Shown: piece by piece, positions 40,041 to 52,754 of the stretch
Layout of the letters: the number at the start of each line of letters is the position of its first letter
Position numbering within the stretch: position 1 is the first letter of the stretch
From: Anaeramoeba flamelloides
Lineage: Eukaryota; Metamonada; Anaeramoebidae
DNA: 64,000 nt
Reading direction: 5' to 3'
Assembly (NCBI GenBank): GCA_027625915.1
Contig: JANTQA010000057.1
Coordinates: forward strand, 9,424,001 to 9,488,000
Made by a program: the position numbers and the translations under genes
Notes under the pieces: generated by a model
The model's input: only the letters and a program-made list of their open reading frames with translations
Told to the model about the DNA's origin: nothing
Databases searched by the model: none

Positions 40041-41672
40041 TTACTTTTTCATATTACTATTCATAAACCCAGATATTGAAATGGCATCTCCAAGGCCAAC
40101 TGTTTTGATTGGAATTTTACAAGGTGCAACTGGAGCCCAGAAAAATTTGTAAGAATCTACATCAAAGTCTCTAATCACGCCCTCGTTGTTCCAATTGATA
40201 CCATTTAATTTCCAAGAATGTTTTTTAAATTCCAAATTCCTTGTTGCGAAATTCTTCATTGCAACGGCTTCTTGTATTGTGTACCCACTGGCCTGTGTCG
40301 ATGCCTTTATTGATCCAGAAGCAACGGCGTTATGGGCGTCTTCCCAAATATCTTTTATTTGTCCGATCATGTGGTAACCCAAGCAATGGAAATGGATTCT
40401 GGACAATTTGGTGTTTTGGAATTTGTCAAGAATAATTTTCATCATTTGGAAGATTAAGGTAATTGGAGGGGAAGCGTTTCTCATTAATTCAATTTCATCT
40501 TTGCCATGGGACGCTAAAGTGTGAGCAATTGAAGCGATCTCCTGCTCATTGATGCCGATTGAATTGACGTGTGGGAAAATCTTTTCGACGATTTGCTGGA
40601 TGAAGTCTTCCTTTGCAACGGAAGAAAATTCGTAATGGATGGGTGTCCTTGGGTTGATCGTTTGCAAATTCTTTTTGAATTTGTTGACCAATTTCAATCG
40701 GCCTTGCTTTTCTAGTCCATCACCAAGATGGATCCCCGTGACAACAATGTCTGTCGGTTTGAAAGTCGGTAAATAGTTGTGGAACAGCTTCATTGTTTTC
40801 ACTTTGGCATTAAAGTAATCGTTTGAAATGATAAATCGGTTTGCACGGGGGCACGTGATCCCACAAAACTTTGAGCCCTTGGGGTATTCCAAAATTAAAT
40901 GGATTTGATCGCTGTTTTCTCCCAAATTGATCCCGTTTTGATCCAGCCATTTGGCTTGCTTTGTTGTTAAAAAGGATGTGGAGTAGCTGTTATTAAGCAG
41001 GTCTTCGCAGTTGGGGAAGATCACGTCTTGGTGGATTAGCCTTTCCAGATATGGCCCAGTTATGCCTGCCAATAAGACACAGTGCCCCCCTTCGGCTAGT
41101 GAGTCTGCCATTAGCCCCGCATTTCCTCCTAATAGAAGCGTGTGCTCGCAATTCGAGAAAAAAAAGTCTGTGATTTGCCGAAAAAAATTAGGGTCGGTCA
41201 CAAACCTCTCGCCAGCTCGTCCGTCTTTAAAGTGATACATAAAAACCTGAAACAAATCTTTTGCATTTGCAATTTCTTTTTTGTCTTGCGGCTTGAGTTC
41301 TTCCACAGAGAGGTTTGTAAATTCCAGAAACTGCGGGAAGAAATCTATTGCCGAGACAACAGCATCGATATTGACATTATATCCAAGCGCAAACCTTTTT
41401 TTGGTTTTTTTTTCCTTATTCTTCTGCTTTAGCGTGTTCTTTTCTTGTGTGATTTCTTTCGTAAGAGTAGTCCAGACAGTTGTCACATTTGGGAAATTTT
41501 CACTCAAATCTTGGCTTTATTGTTGTTTGTTGTTTGTTTTTTGTTGTTTTTTGTTGTGTTTTGTTTTTTGTTGTTTGATTGTGTTTATTGGTTTGAAACT
41601 AAAATTGACAAATTAGCGAATATTTTGAGAAAGAACACTAAAGTTTAGGTTGGTAAAATGTAAATACCTCAT
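40041..41672 (-). CDS. ADPGK: ADP-dependent glucokinase
   Basis: ADPGK phosphorylates glucose with ADP as phosphate donor (ribokinase-like fold). The protein shows GYNVNIDAV near the N-terminus (substrate-side 'N-x-x-D'), LGGNAGLMADSL (about 130-141), HLILEYPKG, GINEQE (about 322-327), RIHFHCLGYH, and the catalytic GXGD in TVGLGDAISISG (Asp about 478). All match animal ADPGK. The large exon (41514-40041) has no usable ATG at its start. An upstream ATGAG at 41672-41668 followed by GTATTT, with an acceptor AAAG at 41515-41518, joins in phase to give MSQDLSENFPNVTTVW. This implies a 153-nt intron and a 5-nt first coding exon; total about 492 residues. Unlike the animal enzyme it has no N-terminal ER signal, so it is probably cytosolic. 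A non-AUG start is the alternative. Confidence 0.93.
41515..41667 (-). other. Inferred first intron of ADPGK, AAC-rich before the acceptor
   Basis: Read on the minus strand, the last part is CAACAAAAAACAAACAACAA and similar A/C repeats ending in AATAAAG. The eS1 intron (46134-46656) has the same A/C-rich tract before its acceptor, so this composition recurs. The intron is inferred from phase, splice sites and the missing ATG. Confidence 0.6.
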
Positions 41673-41699
41673 AGTCAAAGATTTTGATAAACAAAAAAA

Positions 41700-43713
41700 G
41701 ATAAAATGAGTTTCTTTTTTTGCCATTTAAGTAAAGATGCTTTTTCTTCGAACAGTGTTTTGTTCCTTGTTTTTTCGATTTATTTTACCTTTTTAACATT
41801 CTAGGAAAAGTAGGAGATTTTATCAAATTTTCAAGATTGATATTGCACAATAATAATTTCATGCGATTTAACTTTGTTCTCTTTTAACTTATTCTTTATT
41901 TCTTTTTCAACTAATTTACAATTTCTGAAAAAATTTGGTTTTATATTTTCAACAATTCAATACTAAAGTCCAAATTTCCTTTGAAACCAACTTTGAATTC
42001 TCTCTTTTAAGTTTGGTGTGATTAAATTAAAAAGAAAAAGTTGAAGGTTGAATCAAAAGAAAAAAATTCACTTTTATCTTGACTAAGAAAACAGAGGAGT
42101 TACAAACAAACTTAAATAATTTTTGTTTTTACTTTATTTGTTCCGAATCTTTGGTATGTTTGTTACTCATTCGTAAGTGTAAAAAAAGGTGCCTTATTTT
42201 CTCAAAGTGTTTTTGATAAATTGAGTTTTTTCATACAGGAATAGTAACCCTTCTTTATTTTTCCAAAGGTAATGATGTACTTACTTACACACGGATAACA
42301 TAATAACCCAATTTCCAACCACATTTATCAATTTTTAGAGATGATTTTATCATTTTAAAAACTAGTTCATATCTCCCATTTAAATTTTACTCAAAAAGAT
42401 AAAGATACGTTGGTTCGAATTTTTGGGATTTGCAAAAGAAAAAAAAAAACTTGTAGAGCATTTTTTTTTTACGAAATCTCACTTTGAGTAATTTCAATTT
42501 ATATGAACAAATCGTCGTTGGAAATTTAATCTCTTTTAAAAATACAAGAAAAATATATTAAATCAATGGAATCCTTAAAGTTCTAAAAAAAAATGATCCT
42601 TTGTTTTTTTTCAAATATATATTAAATTTGATTGAAATTTATTTTTTTTTGAATAATATTTTTTAAATACTTAAGAGAATAAACGATAAACTCTTATTAG
42701 TAAAATCAGTTAATTTAAGGATAATTTATTATTTTTTTAATAATAAGAAATATCAATTTGATTAATTTTATTTGTTTGAAAATCTTTAAAATTATCCAGA
42801 AATAATTGTAAAACTCTAAGCCACTTTTAATCTTTGGGCTATTGATAACTCACTGAAGTAATTAACATTAGATTATTAGTTATTGATTATAAATAATCAA
42901 ATTAAAAGGTATTTCTTGAGGTTATAAGTTGAATTTTACCGGGTTTAATTATTGTTTTGTGAGTATTTTTAATTTAATTGTTTGGTTCTTTTTTTCTTAT
43001 ATTTTTTTTCAAACAAAAAGTTTAAATTGATTTGAAATGTTCGTTGAATAAACAAATTATATATGTTCTCAAGTTTAAAATAATTATTGTAATTTTTTTG
43101 AAAATTAATTATTTTTTTCTAAATAATTTATTTAAAAACTTTGTGATTTTGTTTTTAAGTTCTATTTGTACATTCCCCTCACATAAAAATAAGAATTCTG
43201 CGATTCAAAGAAAATTTTTTTTTTGAATATTTCAGAAATATGTTAAATTTAGACAATTTAAAAAATTAGAAAAAAGGATCAAACTTTTAAAAATATTAAT
43301 CCATTTTATAAAATTACATTTAAAAGAAAGTACAAATCCCACAGTGAACATATTTTCACTTTATGTTTCAATTCCAAGAATTATATTTATTTAAAAAATA
43401 TTACTATTTAATTCATTTTGATATTTTTTTCTGAATTTTATTTTTTTATTATGTTGGTTTATAGTATTATTTTATATACCCCCTTTAAATCATTTTTAAA
43501 GGGATTCTAGACATCCTATTCATAATAAGAATGGGGCCATCTGAATTTATTTGAATATGATTAGCTTATTTTTTTTTAACTTTATAGTAAAAATTAGTTA
43601 GATTTGTAAAGAGAATCTTGAATAAATGTACCCCTGATAAAACCAATTCCTTCTTTTTTATAATATATTATGAAGTAAAATTTAGATTTTATCTTTTTTT
43701 TTTAATATTTTTT
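41700..43713. other. AT-rich intergenic stretch
   Basis: Nothing recognisable. Short frames (such as 43032-43226) are phenylalanine/lysine-rich and have no family motif. Confidence 0.5.
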
Positions 43714-43715
43714 TA

Positions 43716-43911
43716 CAGCCAGTGCAAATTTTAAGGTACAAAATTTCAAGAAAATTTTTGGTGAATAAAAATCTCAAATTTGGACACTGGTTATGGAATT
43801 ATTATCAAGTACAAATTAATTTACTAGAACCCTAATTTTGTACTTTATTTTGGGGATTTTTTGTGCCTTGTATTGAATTGAAAATTTGTACCTTGAAATC
43901 GTAACTGACTG
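43716..43911. mobile_element. Palindromic CAGTC MITE, copy E (diverged)
   Basis: It starts CAGCCAGTGCAAATTTTAAG and ends GTAACTGACTG with TA on both sides (43714-43715, 43912-43913). The length is exactly that of copy A but the arms have many differences, so it is older. Confidence 0.8.
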
Positions 43912-43913
43912 TA

Positions 43914-45745
43914 ATAGATTGGTATAATTATTGTTGTTTTATCTAATCAGAACCATCTTGTATATTCATATTAACTACAAAATAATTTATATTTTTAATT
44001 TTATTTTAAATTTTCTTAATGTATTTTGAACAAAAATTCTTCCCCCAAGTATTTATTAAAAACAATTTTTTTTTTTCTTTTTAAAAAAAGTACAATGAAT
44101 CTTAAATTACTGAGTTTATAAATTTAAAAATAAACTCAGAAAACCCTATTTTATAAAGATATATCGAAAATTTAATGTATCCTCTTCATCCCCGCATTTA
44201 CGTATAAATAATTTTTTTTTTTGAATAAAATTTATATTTGTTTCACTTTCCTCTGATATCTAATTAAAAAAAAAAAAAAAAAATGAATTGTTTGAATAAA
44301 AAAATTCAAATATTATAAATATTGACAGGACATAATGATTTAAAAATTTATAAAGATTAATTTTTGCAAATAATTTAACTGATTTATTTATCGGGGATTT
44401 TTTTTACTTGTATATATCTTGATCAAAAATTTCCTTTTAATCAATAGAATATAAGGAATTTTTATTAATGTGTATTTTTTTAAACAATTAATAGTATTAC
44501 TATTTGATTTTTTTTTTTTAATTGGGTTTAGATAATCTGAAAATACTCTTAACAACTTGTTAAAGTTTATAAGTATTTGACAGGTGTCTATCTAATCTTA
44601 TTAATGTTTTCCAAAGGACTATGTTCATATTAAATTCAATTTAGTATTTTTATAATAAAACTCTATTATTATATCTTTATTTTCAAAATTCCCTTTTCAA
44701 AATATTGTCACCAAACATAAAAAAATCTAATATTTTTATTTGATTGATTAAAGAAAAAATAATTGAATGGTCAAAATCAAAAAGTAACTTCATAAACTTC
44801 AACCTAAAAAAAAAATATGTACTGTTAAAATTTTCTATTGTTGATTTTGAAATAATTTTAGTTTTTAAAATTGCCGAGTTTAAATAATTATCTAATCAAA
44901 CAAATAAGTCCAATATAAATCTTCATTTCTTTACGAATGAAAATTCACAGAATCTTTCTATTAATTTAACGATATCATAATTGTCTCTAAAAAATCAAAA
45001 TTAAAATAATAATTATTTTTGAAGATTCTTACAAAAAAGAAAATAATTTATTAATCTAAAATTTCCCAAAAAATATGAAAATAAGAATTTTTCAATTCCA
45101 AAAGAAGAAATAAAACCAAATAAAGAAGAATTAATTATATTAAATATTACAGATACGATCAAGAAATAAAAGAAATTTTTTTATTATATCTGGATTATTT
45201 TTTAATTTCTATTTTTTTAATTGATATGTAAATTTCTTGTACTAAGACACATTAGCCTCCCATATTTTTCAAAACCTTCTTTTATTAAGTTAAAAATAAT
45301 TTCAATGATTTATGTTTATCAGAAACGATGAAACACCCAAATTTTTTAAAAAGTACAAACTCCCTTAAAAAAACACTGTTTAAAAATGAAAAAACTTTTT
45401 CAAATGATAAATTTAAAATCTAAGACCAGACAAAATTCACAAAACAAACAAAAAAAGTATTTTCAGGACACTAAATATTTATTAGTTTATTAGTAAAATA
45501 ACATATTTTTAAAAAATTGAAATCATATTATGGGTATTTTTTCTTTGTATTTAAAGAAAAAATTCTAAATGAAGACGATTTTCAAACGATCAAACCAACC
45601 ATTTTTTGATTGAAATAAGAACAAATGAGCTTTCAAAAGTTCTAAATATTTCTAAGAAATGATTGAAGATAGATTAATAAAATTGAAATAATATCGAGAA
45701 AATTCATTTTTTTTTAAAGCCCACAACCCAATTTCTAAATCTCAA
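43914..45745. other. AT-rich intergenic stretch upstream of eS1
   Basis: I see no gene or element. The eS1 promoter must lie at its right end, but I cannot point to a defined motif. Confidence 0.5.
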
Positions 45746-47045
45746 ATGACAATTGGAAAATCTAATAGACAATTCCGAAAAAAAGGAAGAAAACAAAAAG
45801 CCGATCCTTTTTTAAAAAAGGTTTGGTATGATGTTAAGGCACCAAACATTTTCAGAGAAACCCAAATTGGAAAAACCTGTGTCAACCCAACTGGTGGTGG
45901 CAAAACTTCCGAACAACAGTTAGACAAAAGAATGTTTGAAGTAAGCTTGGGTGATCTTAATAAAGATGAAAGAAAAGCTTATATGCAATTCAAATTCCGT
46001 GTCGAACATGTTTCCGGTACCAACTGTTTCACTAACTTTTATGGAATGAGATTAACCAATGACAAGGTCCAATCACTTGTTGTTAAATATCATACCTTGA
46101 TTGAAGCTGTTGTAAATGTAAAAACTACTGATGGTAATATACTTTCTTTTTTTTTGCATCACAACCATAAAAAAAAAAAACAAACACAAAACGAAAAATT
46201 AAAAAAGAAAAAGGATCAAAGACAAAGGAAAAGCAAGTGTTACAAACCAAAACCAAATTGTTTTGTGATGGAATTTAGGTTTTTTTTATAATTTGACTTG
46301 AATTTCTTTTTCTTGCTTTTCTTTAAAAATTTTTTGTTGTGTTGAATTTTATTGCTTTCAAAAAAACTTGTTTTGCTTTTTAATTTTAATTTTTTATTTT
46401 TTATCATCTTGCATTATTTTCCATTACTTGTCTATTGACTTTCAAATAAACAACTTCTTGTGAAAAGGTGTTAATTTTTTTTACTTTTCACCCTTTTCAT
46501 TCGTGTTTAAAAAAACTGTTCATTTGTGTTACTCATCATTCTACTTTCTTTTTTCTTTCAAACAAACAAAAATAATAAACAAAAAAAACAAACAACAAAC
46601 AACAAACAACAAAAAACAAAAAAACACAAACAAAAATAATCAAACGAATTGAATAGGCTACACCGTAAGAATCTTTTGTATTGGATTTACAAAAAAAGAT
46701 CGAAACCAAGTCAAAAAAACCTGTTACGCACAAAGCTCACAAGTCAGAGAAATTAGAAGAAGAATGGTAAACATCATGATCAAAGAGTCCAACTGTACAT
46801 TAAAAGAATTAACACTCAAGCTTATTTCTGAATCTGTTCCAAAGGAAATTACCAAACAATGCCAAAGCGTTTTCCCATTACAAAATGTCTATCTTAGGAA
46901 AATGAAAGTCTTAAAAACACCAAAGGTTGACGTTGACACAATCCTTAAATTACATGGATTCGAAACAAAGAAAAAAAAAGAAACTGGTAAAAAAGTTAAC
47001 AGGAAAAAAAAGAAGAGAGGTGGTAATAAAAAGAAAAAAAACTAA
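45746..47045 (+). CDS. RPS3A: 40S ribosomal protein eS1 (S3a)
   Basis: eS1 is a component of the small ribosomal subunit near the mRNA exit and the eIF3 contact. Exon 1 (45746-46133) encodes MTIGKSNRQFRKKGRKQKAD, then VWYDVKAPNIF, IGKTCVNPTGG, FEVSLGDLNKDE, NCFTNFYGMRLTNDK and VVNVKTTDG. After a 523-nt intron (46134-46656; GTAATA donor, AATAG acceptor) exon 2 (46657-47045) continues YTVRIFCIGFTKK, YAQSSQVREIRRRMVNIM, CQSVFPLQNVYLRKMKVLK and KVDVDTILKLHG. All of this matches the family in order, and the join completes one glycine codon. The total is 258 residues against about 264 in animals. The C-terminus is a lysine/arginine-rich tail instead of the acidic animal tail. Just after exon 1 a frame runs on into the intron to about 46291; this is read-through, not coding. 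Confidence 0.97.
46134..46656 (+). other. Intron of eS1 with A/C-rich 3' part
   Basis: The GT-AG boundaries are fixed by the conserved protein on both sides. The last 100 bases before the acceptor are dominated by ACAAACAACAAACAACAAAC-type repeats, with very few pyrimidine runs, although the middle is T-rich. The intron carries no element or snoRNA that I can recognise. Confidence 0.9.
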
Positions 47046-50000
47046 TTAACTAATTTGTGTTTATTTTTTTATTTTTTCAAAAAACAAACCAACAAATCTT
47101 ATTAGATTTAGACTATTTCTCAACACAACACATTCTTATCTTATCCAAAAAGTAAAAGAATGATTTTTAAATATTTAAATTGTTACACTTTATAGATATT
47201 AAAAAAGATACAAATAAATATTTATCTCGATTTTCTGATTATTAATTCATCTTTTTTTCCATTTTTCTTTTCTTTATTATATTATTTTTTTTTTAAAAAA
47301 AGGAATTCAATACAAAAAAAAATTTTTTTAGAGAAACTAATAAATATTTAGGAAATTGTTGTTTGTAATTTGGATTGAAATAACAATATTCATTATCAAA
47401 CAAGTTTTTTGTTACATAATGTGTAAAAATCGATTCTTAATTTTATAAACCATTTTCCAGTTAAAGGTAAACGCATGTAATAGTTGAATTACTTGTGTTT
47501 AAAGGGTTTGCATGGATACTAGAAGAAAAAATTTATTTTGGAAAATTCCAAAATTTAAATCATTTTTTCACATTTTTATTTTTTTTTTTTCAATTTTTTT
47601 TATAACTAATTCATTTGCAAATTTTTTTTATTGCAAGATTGATAGTCACTTGGTAAAAATGTGTTATTCTAATATTCTTGAAACTTTGAAAATGATTGTA
47701 GTGGAATACTATTTAGATATTATGAAATTTTATTTTGATCTTTGATTGAGATCAAAAGGTACACTATTTTTTTTTTCAATGGTTTACTCAAAATTTGGGG
47801 TTTTTCAAATTTTTAAAAAAATATATTGTTTTATTGGTTTTATTTCAGATTGGTATCAACTATTCTTTGATGTTGATTATTCTACTCATATCTTATTTAT
47901 TGTTCAATGGTCAATTATAAAAAAATATTTGATATTTGAAAAAAATGTTTTGCAATTTTGACTGAAATAAAGTTTATTTTGAATCAAATTTTGGTATTTT
48001 TTACAAAGGATTATTTTACTTATTTTCTCAGAGAAAAAATTAAATGACTTATTATATAGATGTTCAAATGTTTGATAATAATCCAATAATTATTTGAAAG
48101 GATCATTGATAGAACTAATATTTCAATTGCAAGAAATAACAAAAATAATAAAAGATTTCTGAATGATTCCAAATAACAATGATAAAACGTAAAAAAAAAA
48201 AAAAAAAAAAAAAAAAATCAAAATTAAATTTTACATTTAGAAATTTGTCTATAAAAACATACTTATTTAATCTATAATATTGATAAAGTTAAGATCAATT
48301 TTTTTAAAAAATAACCCAGAACTTTGAATAAAAATTTTTTTCAATGGATTGGAAAATTCAGTTTTTGAAAGATGTATATTATAATAAACTATTTTAAAAA
48401 AATATAAAAATTTCTGAGAACGATTTTAAACTGGATAAAATGAAAATTAACAAAAAAATAAACTTAAAATATAATATAAAAAACCACCCAAATTTGTCAA
48501 ATTTGACTACAACACCAATAAAGAAATAAATATTTAGAAAATAGAATGTTTTATTCATTTAAAAATAAAGATAAATATATAAATACCTTAATAATTTTAC
48601 AAACTATCAAAGTTGGAAATTTCGTTAGTATTTTTTTAATTTTAGAAATTCAAAGAACATTTTTGAAAATTTCAGTTTATTTTTGAATTTATAAAAAAAA
48701 CCAACTTTAAATTTAGTTGAATTTTCTATTATTTATAAAGTTTTATTAGCTTTTTTTGAGATTTTCTATTTAATTTAGTGAATTGTTCTAGGTTTTTTTT
48801 TACTTTTTGAAATAAACAGAAAAATTTAATAAATTTTTGGTTTATTTCAAAAAGTAAAAAAACTTAACGAAAATCTATTGATTTTCTAAATAAATAGGAA
48901 ACTCAAAAAAACTTAACGAAAATCATTAAAATTTACAAATAAAATAGAAAAATCCAAGAAAAACCAGGTACTTGAGTGTTTTGAACAATATTTCACAAGA
49001 ATACTACAAAATTACTAAAAATGAAACATTTAACTTTAATTTTAAAAAAATAATCTTTAAATCAAATACCATATTTCTCAAATTTAGAACTTTAAATATT
49101 AGATAAAATGGATATTCATATGTCTTTTAAAAAAATAAATATGAATACAGTGGACTTTAAAAAATAAAAGAAAAATTGTAAAAAAAAAAAAATGATTATT
49201 GGACTTGATATTACGAAAACAATTCATATGCTATTGCGAAAGATATAAATTTATCAGAATATAATATAATAAAAAAAAAATTAGAGAAGAAAATAAAAGA
49301 AAAAGTTATCCTTAGTTAAAAATACACAGAAAATATATAATATGAAGAATAAAAATTATGAAATTTGTTTTCTTGGAGGGAATATTTTATCTTAGATCTA
49401 ATTTTTAGAAAACTTGTGTCAATAAAGAAAAAATAATTATAAAAAATTGAAAACAACAAATACCTAAAATAGTAAAAATATTTTTGTAAATTCAGGTAAA
49501 TAGCACTCCACTCTGAGATGGAATATCTAGGGTTTTTTATCTTATATAATTGAATAGAACCTAAGATTTTACCCCATTCTTTAATATTAAAAAAAAAAAA
49601 AACAACGACAGCAGAATATCAATTATTAATAATAGACTGTGGAATTTTTAACTATAATGAAAATCGTTCTATCAAGTTTTTTTACACTTTTAATTCTATG
49701 TAAGTTTTTCAAGTACCTGTATTTTTAGTTTAATTATAATACGAATGGATTTCTGATATAAAAACTTAAAATATAAAAAACGATATCAAATTTTCTTGAG
49801 TTTTCTGTTAATTTGTAAAATCAATGAATTAGAAAGATAAAAGAGAAAAATCAAGAAAACCTAAGATCATTTTTATTTAATTTAATAAATAAAAAGTATT
49901 TATTCTTCAATTTTTCTTTTGATTTCTTAAATTAAAATATTTTAAAAATACTTAACAGAATAAAAGCTGAATTAAACCACCTCTTAAATTACGATAAAAA

Positions 50001-51192
50001 AAATAAAAATAGTTTCTTAACTTTTTTTTAATTGTTTTATTCTTTCGAGAAAAATGATTTTAAAAATTAAAACATTTTTAAAGTTTAAAATTGAAATAAA
50101 TAAAATTCTTTAAATTGTAAAATAATTAAAAATCAAAATTTTATTATTGATTTTAATTCAGTTCTGATGGAAGAAAAACAAATTAATAAAAATGGAATTA
50201 ATCTTTAAATAAATATTTCATCCTGTTTTCCAAATATAAAATATTTGATATACCTCCACCTCACCCCTAAAAAGATAAATTATTTTTTTGAACAATCATA
50301 TAATAATTTGACTTATTGAAAAATATTTTATTTTTAAATCTTTAGTAAAAACCCATATTTTGTTAAAGGTCATAATTTATTATATCATCAAATATAAATA
50401 CAGTTTAGAAAATACCAAGTAAAAACTTAATCATCGATTTTTTATTTTTTAGTACAAATGATATATTTTTTTTCAACTACTTATTGTACATAATCACTCC
50501 AATGCTGCTGTGATTTTTTTTTTTTCTTAAAATCTATCGAAATTAGATTTTTAAAAAGTTGTAATCATGGATAAGTTACCTCGAATTGAAAAAAAAAAAA
50601 AATTAATGATATGTTAATTAGAAGTATTTTCTTGTTGAATTATCTAAAAAAAGTAAAGACGTGGGGAGTAAATTTAAATTTAATTCTCTAAGAAATTTTG
50701 ATGTTAAAAGAAATTTTAGATTCACAAAATGATATTGTTTTTAGATCTCAAAAATTTCTTTAATAAATAATTCCTTGATTGAAACAAATTCCCATATTCA
50801 CTTTCTAATTTCCATACATAACTGTTTAAAAAACTATACTAACACTCAAATTTAATTCATATAATTAATTCACGATTTCCTGGGGTAGATTGAATAAAAA
50901 ATTGATACAATATTGTATAAAAAAATCTTTTCTTCTTCATGATAACTGTAAAACCTAAAAACCCTGGATTTTTTCAAAAAAACTTGAAATTCTATATTTC
51001 TAATGAATTCAAAATATTAGTAAAAAATATTAAATAAACTTCCATTTTATAGCTTAATATATAAATTACCAAGTAATCATTAACAATTTTAATTAGTATT
51101 CTTGATTAAATGTTCGAAAAATATTAATTTTACTCTTTCATAAATGAAGAAATTAAAAAAAGTACAAATTCTAAAAATTATTCCAGGAATCT
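47046..51192. other. AT-rich intergenic stretch with a stem-loop
   Basis: It contains a strong stem (48793-48862: about 24-nt arms built on ACTTTTTGAAATAAAC and its complement, 22-nt loop), two copies of AAAAAACTTAACGAAAATC about 50 bp apart (around 48858 and 48907), and a long A run (about 48190-48217). No exon or RNA gene is convincing. Confidence 0.45.
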
Positions 51193-51193
51193 A

Positions 51194-51389
51194 CAGTCAG
51201 TTCCACTTTTAAGGCACAAACTTTCAACAAAATTTAAGGTACAAAAAAATCTCAAATTAAGGCACAAAATTTGGAATTTTTTATTTTACAATTTATTTTA
51301 ATAGAATCTGAATTTTGTGCTTTAATTTGAGATTATTATGGTGCCTTAAATTTCGTTGAAAGTTTGTGTCTTAAAAGTGGAACTGACTG
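51194..51389. mobile_element. Palindromic CAGTC MITE, copy F
   Basis: A 196-bp element with CAGTCAGTTCCACTTTTAAG at the left, its complement at the right and TA outside both ends. Together with copy A it is among the least changed copies. Confidence 0.9.
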
Positions 51390-51391
51390 TA

Positions 51392-52268
51392 ACTAAAAAT
51401 AAAATTTTAATTTTGAATATAAATTTGAAATTAAAAACCAATCCATATCAATTTAAATACTTTGAATTGAGTTAAAATTGAGAAAAAAATATTTGAATAT
51501 TGTGAATTTGCATTAAATTAATAAAAACTAAAATTTAAAAAATAATCAATCACCGAAGTTTCATATATTTAAATATAACTTTTTAATATAAATATCAAAA
51601 GAAATATCTAAAGTCTATAAAATATTTATTTCAACAAGTTCAAAAACCAAAATATTCTCATTATAGATGTTCTCTACGGAAATAAATTTTGAATTTATCT
51701 AAGGGATAATTCATAATAAATTAGCTTTTCCATTTTTAGACACATTTGCTAAAATTTTACAAATTTATCGTTTTTTTAATTTCTTCATTTACCAAAGGTT
51801 AAAATTAACATTTTTCGAACATTTAATCAAGATGATCAATTTTTATATAAAATAATTATTTTTTCAGTTAATTTATGAAATAATATCTTCATAGTAAGAT
51901 GGGGTTTTATTTTTCACTTTTTACGAATATTTTCAATTTATCAGAAAAAAGGAATTTTAAGGGTTTTTGAAAAATTTCATGTGTTTTTAGATTGTAGAGA
52001 ATCAAACAGAAATCAAGATTTCTCAAATAAAATTTTACTTGCTTGACAACAGTCTTGATAAGTTAAGACAAATACCCATAAATAAATATTTTTTGGAATT
52101 TGGATCATTTTTTTTACAAAAGTTTTGATTTTTTTCAACAAAAAAATAACAAGAATAATTTCTTGAGAAATTAAGAACAATTTTTCAACTCACTTCAAAG
52201 TTTAAATTTTTTCAAACGAAATTTTCATTTTAAAAATCACTTAATTCAAATCAAAGACCATTTCAACA
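51392..52268. other. Intergenic stretch upstream of NAA50
   Basis: The piece 51900-52000 resembles 32950-33060 (shared TTTTTACCAATATTT-like and ATCAGAAAAA.GGAATTTT segments). Otherwise it is plain AT-rich sequence leading to the NAA50 start. Confidence 0.45.
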
Positions 52269-52754
52269 ATGTCAAATTATGTAACTTATGGGGAATTGAA
52301 CGAAAAAAATATCAAACAGTTAAAACTTTTAAATTCTGCTGTCCTTCCAGCAAGATACTCAAATCAATTTTATCATAACCTGCTTCTTAACAACGACTAT
52401 CATATGAACGTGGCCTATTATTGTAAGGATGTTGTGGTTGGTGCAATTAGCTATCGTAAAGAAAGGCCAACCAACCGCAACGATCTCGGCAATTACCGGT
52501 GCTACATCCTAACTTTTTCCGTACTTGAGACATACCGCCGAGAAGGTATCGGCTCTGAATTATTAAGAAAAGTTTTAACATATTGCCGTGAAGACGAAGA
52601 AATTAAAGAAGTGTACCTTCACGTCCAAGTTTCAAACGATCTTGCGATCGAATTTTATAAAAAATTTGGGTTCCAAATCACAGAAACAGTGAAGGACTAC
52701 TATAAACACATTGACGTAAAAGATGCCTACAAATTAACACGAACCCTCAAATAA
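52269..52754 (+). CDS. NAA50: N-alpha-acetyltransferase 50 (NatE catalytic subunit)
   Basis: NAA50 acetylates the N-terminus of proteins starting Met-hydrophobic, at the ribosome with NatA, and is needed for sister-chromatid cohesion in animals. The 161-residue single-exon protein follows the family from end to end: NIKQLKLLNSAVLPARY (peptide-binding loop, 'FPVSY' in man), VAYYCKDVVVGAI, YILTFSVLETYRREGIGSEL with the acetyl-CoA motif RREGIG (90-95), VYLHVQVSNDLAIEFYKKFG (115-134) and YYKHIDVKDAY. It begins at a clear ATG (52269) and stops at 52754; the animal protein has about ten extra tail residues. Codons such as CGC, GGC and CTT make it less AT-rich than its flanks. NAA10 is the nearest alternative but lacks the YYKxI ending. 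Confidence 0.94.
   Translation: MSNYVTYGELNEKNIKQLKLLNSAVLPARYSNQFYHNLLLNNDYHMNVAYYCKDVVVGAISYRKERPTNRNDLGNYRCYILTFSVLETYRREGIGSELLRKVLTYCREDEEIKEVYLHVQVSNDLAIEFYKKFGFQITETVKDYYKHIDVKDAYKLTRTLK

Noticed and set aside
46134-46291. Continuation of the eS1 frame beyond KTTDG as coding sequence
   Set aside because: The continuation is low-complexity Lys/Gln and the conserved eS1 sequence resumes exactly after the 523-nt intron.
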